A DNA stretch of 35,000 nt, taken from Anaeromyces robustus. Lineage: Eukaryota > Neocallimastigomycota > Neocallimastigomycetes > Neocallimastigales > Neocallimastigaceae. Positions 30,673-35,000 of the stretch are shown in pieces. The stretch covers positions 1 to 35,000 of the forward strand of contig MCFG01000328.1 in NCBI GenBank assembly GCA_002104895.1, read 5' to 3'. The notes under the pieces were generated by a model, which did no database searches, was not told the origin of the DNA, and was given only the letters and a program-made list of their open reading frames with translations. Both the position numbers and the translations under genes were made by a program. Each line of letters starts with the position of its first letter. The first letter of the stretch is position 1.

Positions 30673-31445
30673 ATTGTCAATGTATTCACCATTTAATAAA
30701 ATTTTAATGCAAATTTTTAACTTTAATTATATTTTTTCATTATGTATACAATTTATACAAAAAAAAAAAAAAAAAAAAATAAAATAATATAAAACAGTAT
30801 TTGTCTACTTTTTGATAAAATATGATTAAAAAAGTTATTAAACTCATTTTAAAAAGTATTTATTTTTATTAAATTATAGATAAAAAAATTTTTATAGATT
30901 CTCAAAAAACCAAAGAATCATAGTCATTAGGACAGTCATCTTATTATATTACAATATTGTTGGATAATAAATTAAAATAAATTATTTACAATAAAGAGAA
31001 TCATAGATAACAAAGAAATTCAATTAAACTTCATATAATATATATTTTTATAATAATAATAAATAATAATAAAATAATAATAATAATAACAGCAATATTA
31101 TTGTTATTTTAAAGAGTTAAATAAATAGTTTTTTGAAAAATTATAAATAATTCTTTTTTTTTTTTTGTTATTTTAATAATTTATATAATATCATATATAT
31201 AATATAAAATAAGATATTAACCATTTTATGGAAATAAATAAATAAATAAATATAATTTATATTTCAATTAATATTTTAACATTTTATATTATATATTTTT
31301 ATATATTTTATAGAATTTCAAAATTTTATATTATAATATATTCTTAACATTGTATTATTGATTTTTTATATAAAAAAATATTTAATTTTAAAATAATAAT
31401 ATTATTTTTATATATACATAATTTTAATATTAGATATAAAATATT
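30673..31445. other. AT-rich spacer
   Basis: No gene. A run at about 30760-30779, AAT-type array near 31055-31090. GATTCTCAAAAAACCAAAGAATC (30898 onward) is a small imperfect hairpin. Confidence 0.5.
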
Positions 31446-31858
31446 TTATTGAATTTAATATTGAACAATTTTGAAAATTTAGAAAATTTTAAAAGACTTT
31501 ATGGTTTGTCTGAAGTATCTTTATAAAAAAGAGAATTGGTCTCATTAATGAAAAATTTTTGTTAATTGATATTCATAGAATTATTTTTGATAGGGTTTCT
31601 ATAACTTTACTTATTGATGAATTAGAAAATTATTATCAGAATTATTTTACTTTTATGAATCCTTTTATTCAATATATCATTTATTGCACTAGATCTTATG
31701 ATATTTTAAAAGTTAAAAAAGTTCTGTTCTATATTGAATATATTTCTTAAGAAGAAAAAAATAGAATATTCTATATATTTAATAGTAATAAAGATGATTA
31801 TAAAAGAATTACAGTTTATCATGTTGAATTAATTAAAAAGAGCAAATATAAAACGTAA
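31446..31858 (+). pseudogene. Broken ORF of unknown function
   Basis: A coding-like stretch reads LNNFENLENFKRLYGLSEVSL in one frame (from 31446). A second frame from 31514 to 31858 reads FLLIDIHRIIFDRVSITLL, then DELENYYQNYF and CTRSYDILKVKKVLFYIEYIS, a single TAA, and EEKNRIFYIFNSNKDDYKRI to KSKYKT. The composition (mixed residues, few homopolymers) differs from the surrounding spacer. No ATG fits the second frame. I do not recognise a family; the helical, YDILKVKKVL-type pattern would be compatible with an ankyrin N-terminal region but this is a guess. Confidence 0.4.
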
Positions 31859-32567
31859 TAAAGTAGTTATTATTTTTGAAGATAAAAAAAATTACCTACG
31901 GACAATTGGAAAAAATAAGTAATTCATTAGCTTATTAATATATATATATTTATTTAATTTCATTTTATATTATTTATTTATTTATTTATTTATTTTTTTA
32001 TTTATTTATTTTTTTATTTATTTTTTAGAATAAATTTTAAAAACTAAAAAAAAAATATTGAAAAAAAAAAAAAAAAAAAAAGAAAAAATTGTAAAAATTA
32101 AATTAACAATATTTTAATTATTAATTTTATTTCTAATTAGTATAATTATAAAAAACATAATAACAAATTAAAAAAAAAAATAAAAAAAAAAAAAAAATAA
32201 AAATAAATTAATAAAAAATAACCTATAAGAATTATTCCTTTTTTAGTATTAGTTACGTCCAAGTTCATATTATTAAAAATATATATATTTGTATTTAATT
32301 TATTTTATATTCTATGGTTATATATATGTGTATATATTAATCTTTTATTTTTCTTTTAATTCAGTTTTATTACAAAGCAGAGTGGTTCATAAGAGTATAT
32401 CTACAATTGATGATATAATTTATATTTATATAATAAAAATAAATACAATAAACTTTTTTTTTTTTTTTTTTTTTCTTTTTCATTATTTACAATTTATTTT
32501 CTCTCCTTTTTGTTTTGTTTTGCTTTGTTTTGCTTTTTTAACAATGAATTAATTAGAATCTTACCAA
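31859..32567. other. AT-rich spacer upstream of the large ankyrin gene
   Basis: Contains TTTA units (31969-32020), A runs near 32066-32082 and 32190-32200, and a 19-base T run (about 32456-32474). From there to 32543 the plus strand is pyrimidine-rich (CTCTCC, TTTTGTTTTGCTTTG). This could be a core promoter region or a splice-acceptor tract. No separate gene is supported. Confidence 0.45.

Positions 32568-35000
<2,433 letters not shown>

Noticed and set aside
30444-30692. Minus-strand frame of repeated YYI
   Set aside because: Translation of the ATAAT microsatellite, not a gene.
32289-32552. Plus-strand frame of 87 codons with many Phe
   Set aside because: It is built from a T run and pyrimidine-rich spacer just upstream of the large gene. 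No domain, no good start.

Overview
The window is extremely AT-rich eukaryotic DNA that best fits an anaerobic gut fungus (Neocallimastigomycota). Four things point there: a decayed gene with two fungal-type (CBM10-like) dockerin modules around 22.4-22.9 kb, several ankyrin-repeat genes and relics, Asn/Asp-rich low-complexity coding, and long TTTA, ATAAT and homopolymer tracts. The dockerin is the strongest marker because this module is characteristic of the cellulosomes of these fungi. Species cannot be named from the sequence alone.

Left part, 1-21953, is a nest of LTR retrotransposons. (1) A chromodomain Ty3/Gypsy element on the plus strand (gag-pol 876-5174, 3' LTR 5507-6034) enters from the left edge. 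(2) It sits beside a primer-binding site and LTR of another Gypsy element on the minus strand (6035-6635). (3) A diverged relative of the chromovirus LTR lies at about 7676-8229. (4) A Ty1/Copia element on the plus strand (gag 8565-9422, pol 9355-12870) has its polypurine tract and 3' LTR displaced to 21781-21953. (5) Its 3' untranslated region holds a 528-bp solo chromovirus LTR in reverse orientation (12957-13471 plus 21751-21763, target duplication ATTCA). (6) That LTR is itself split by a complete minus-strand Gypsy element (13472-21746, LTRs of 1139 bp, target duplication TTAT). The insertion order is therefore Copia, then the LTR, then Gypsy. Near-identical repeats suggest the later events are recent.

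Right part, 21954-35000, is host DNA with sparse genes: the dockerin relic (22426-22870), a seven-repeat ankyrin gene (25748-26464), decayed ankyrin sequence behind it (26612-27101), a GNAT acetyltransferase gene of bacterial look (29475-29933), a broken unknown ORF (31446-31858), and a large open frame (32568 to beyond 35000) that runs off the right edge. This last frame encodes an unrecognised N-terminal domain, a Ser/Asp-rich stretch, very long Asn/Asp runs and ankyrin repeats. The rest is AT-rich spacer with microsatellites.

No operon-like or pathway grouping of host genes is visible. The most unusual observations are the edge-truncated Asn-rich ankyrin gene, tRNA-like A and B boxes inside the chromovirus LTR, and short sequence blocks shared by the untranslated leaders of two otherwise different Gypsy elements.
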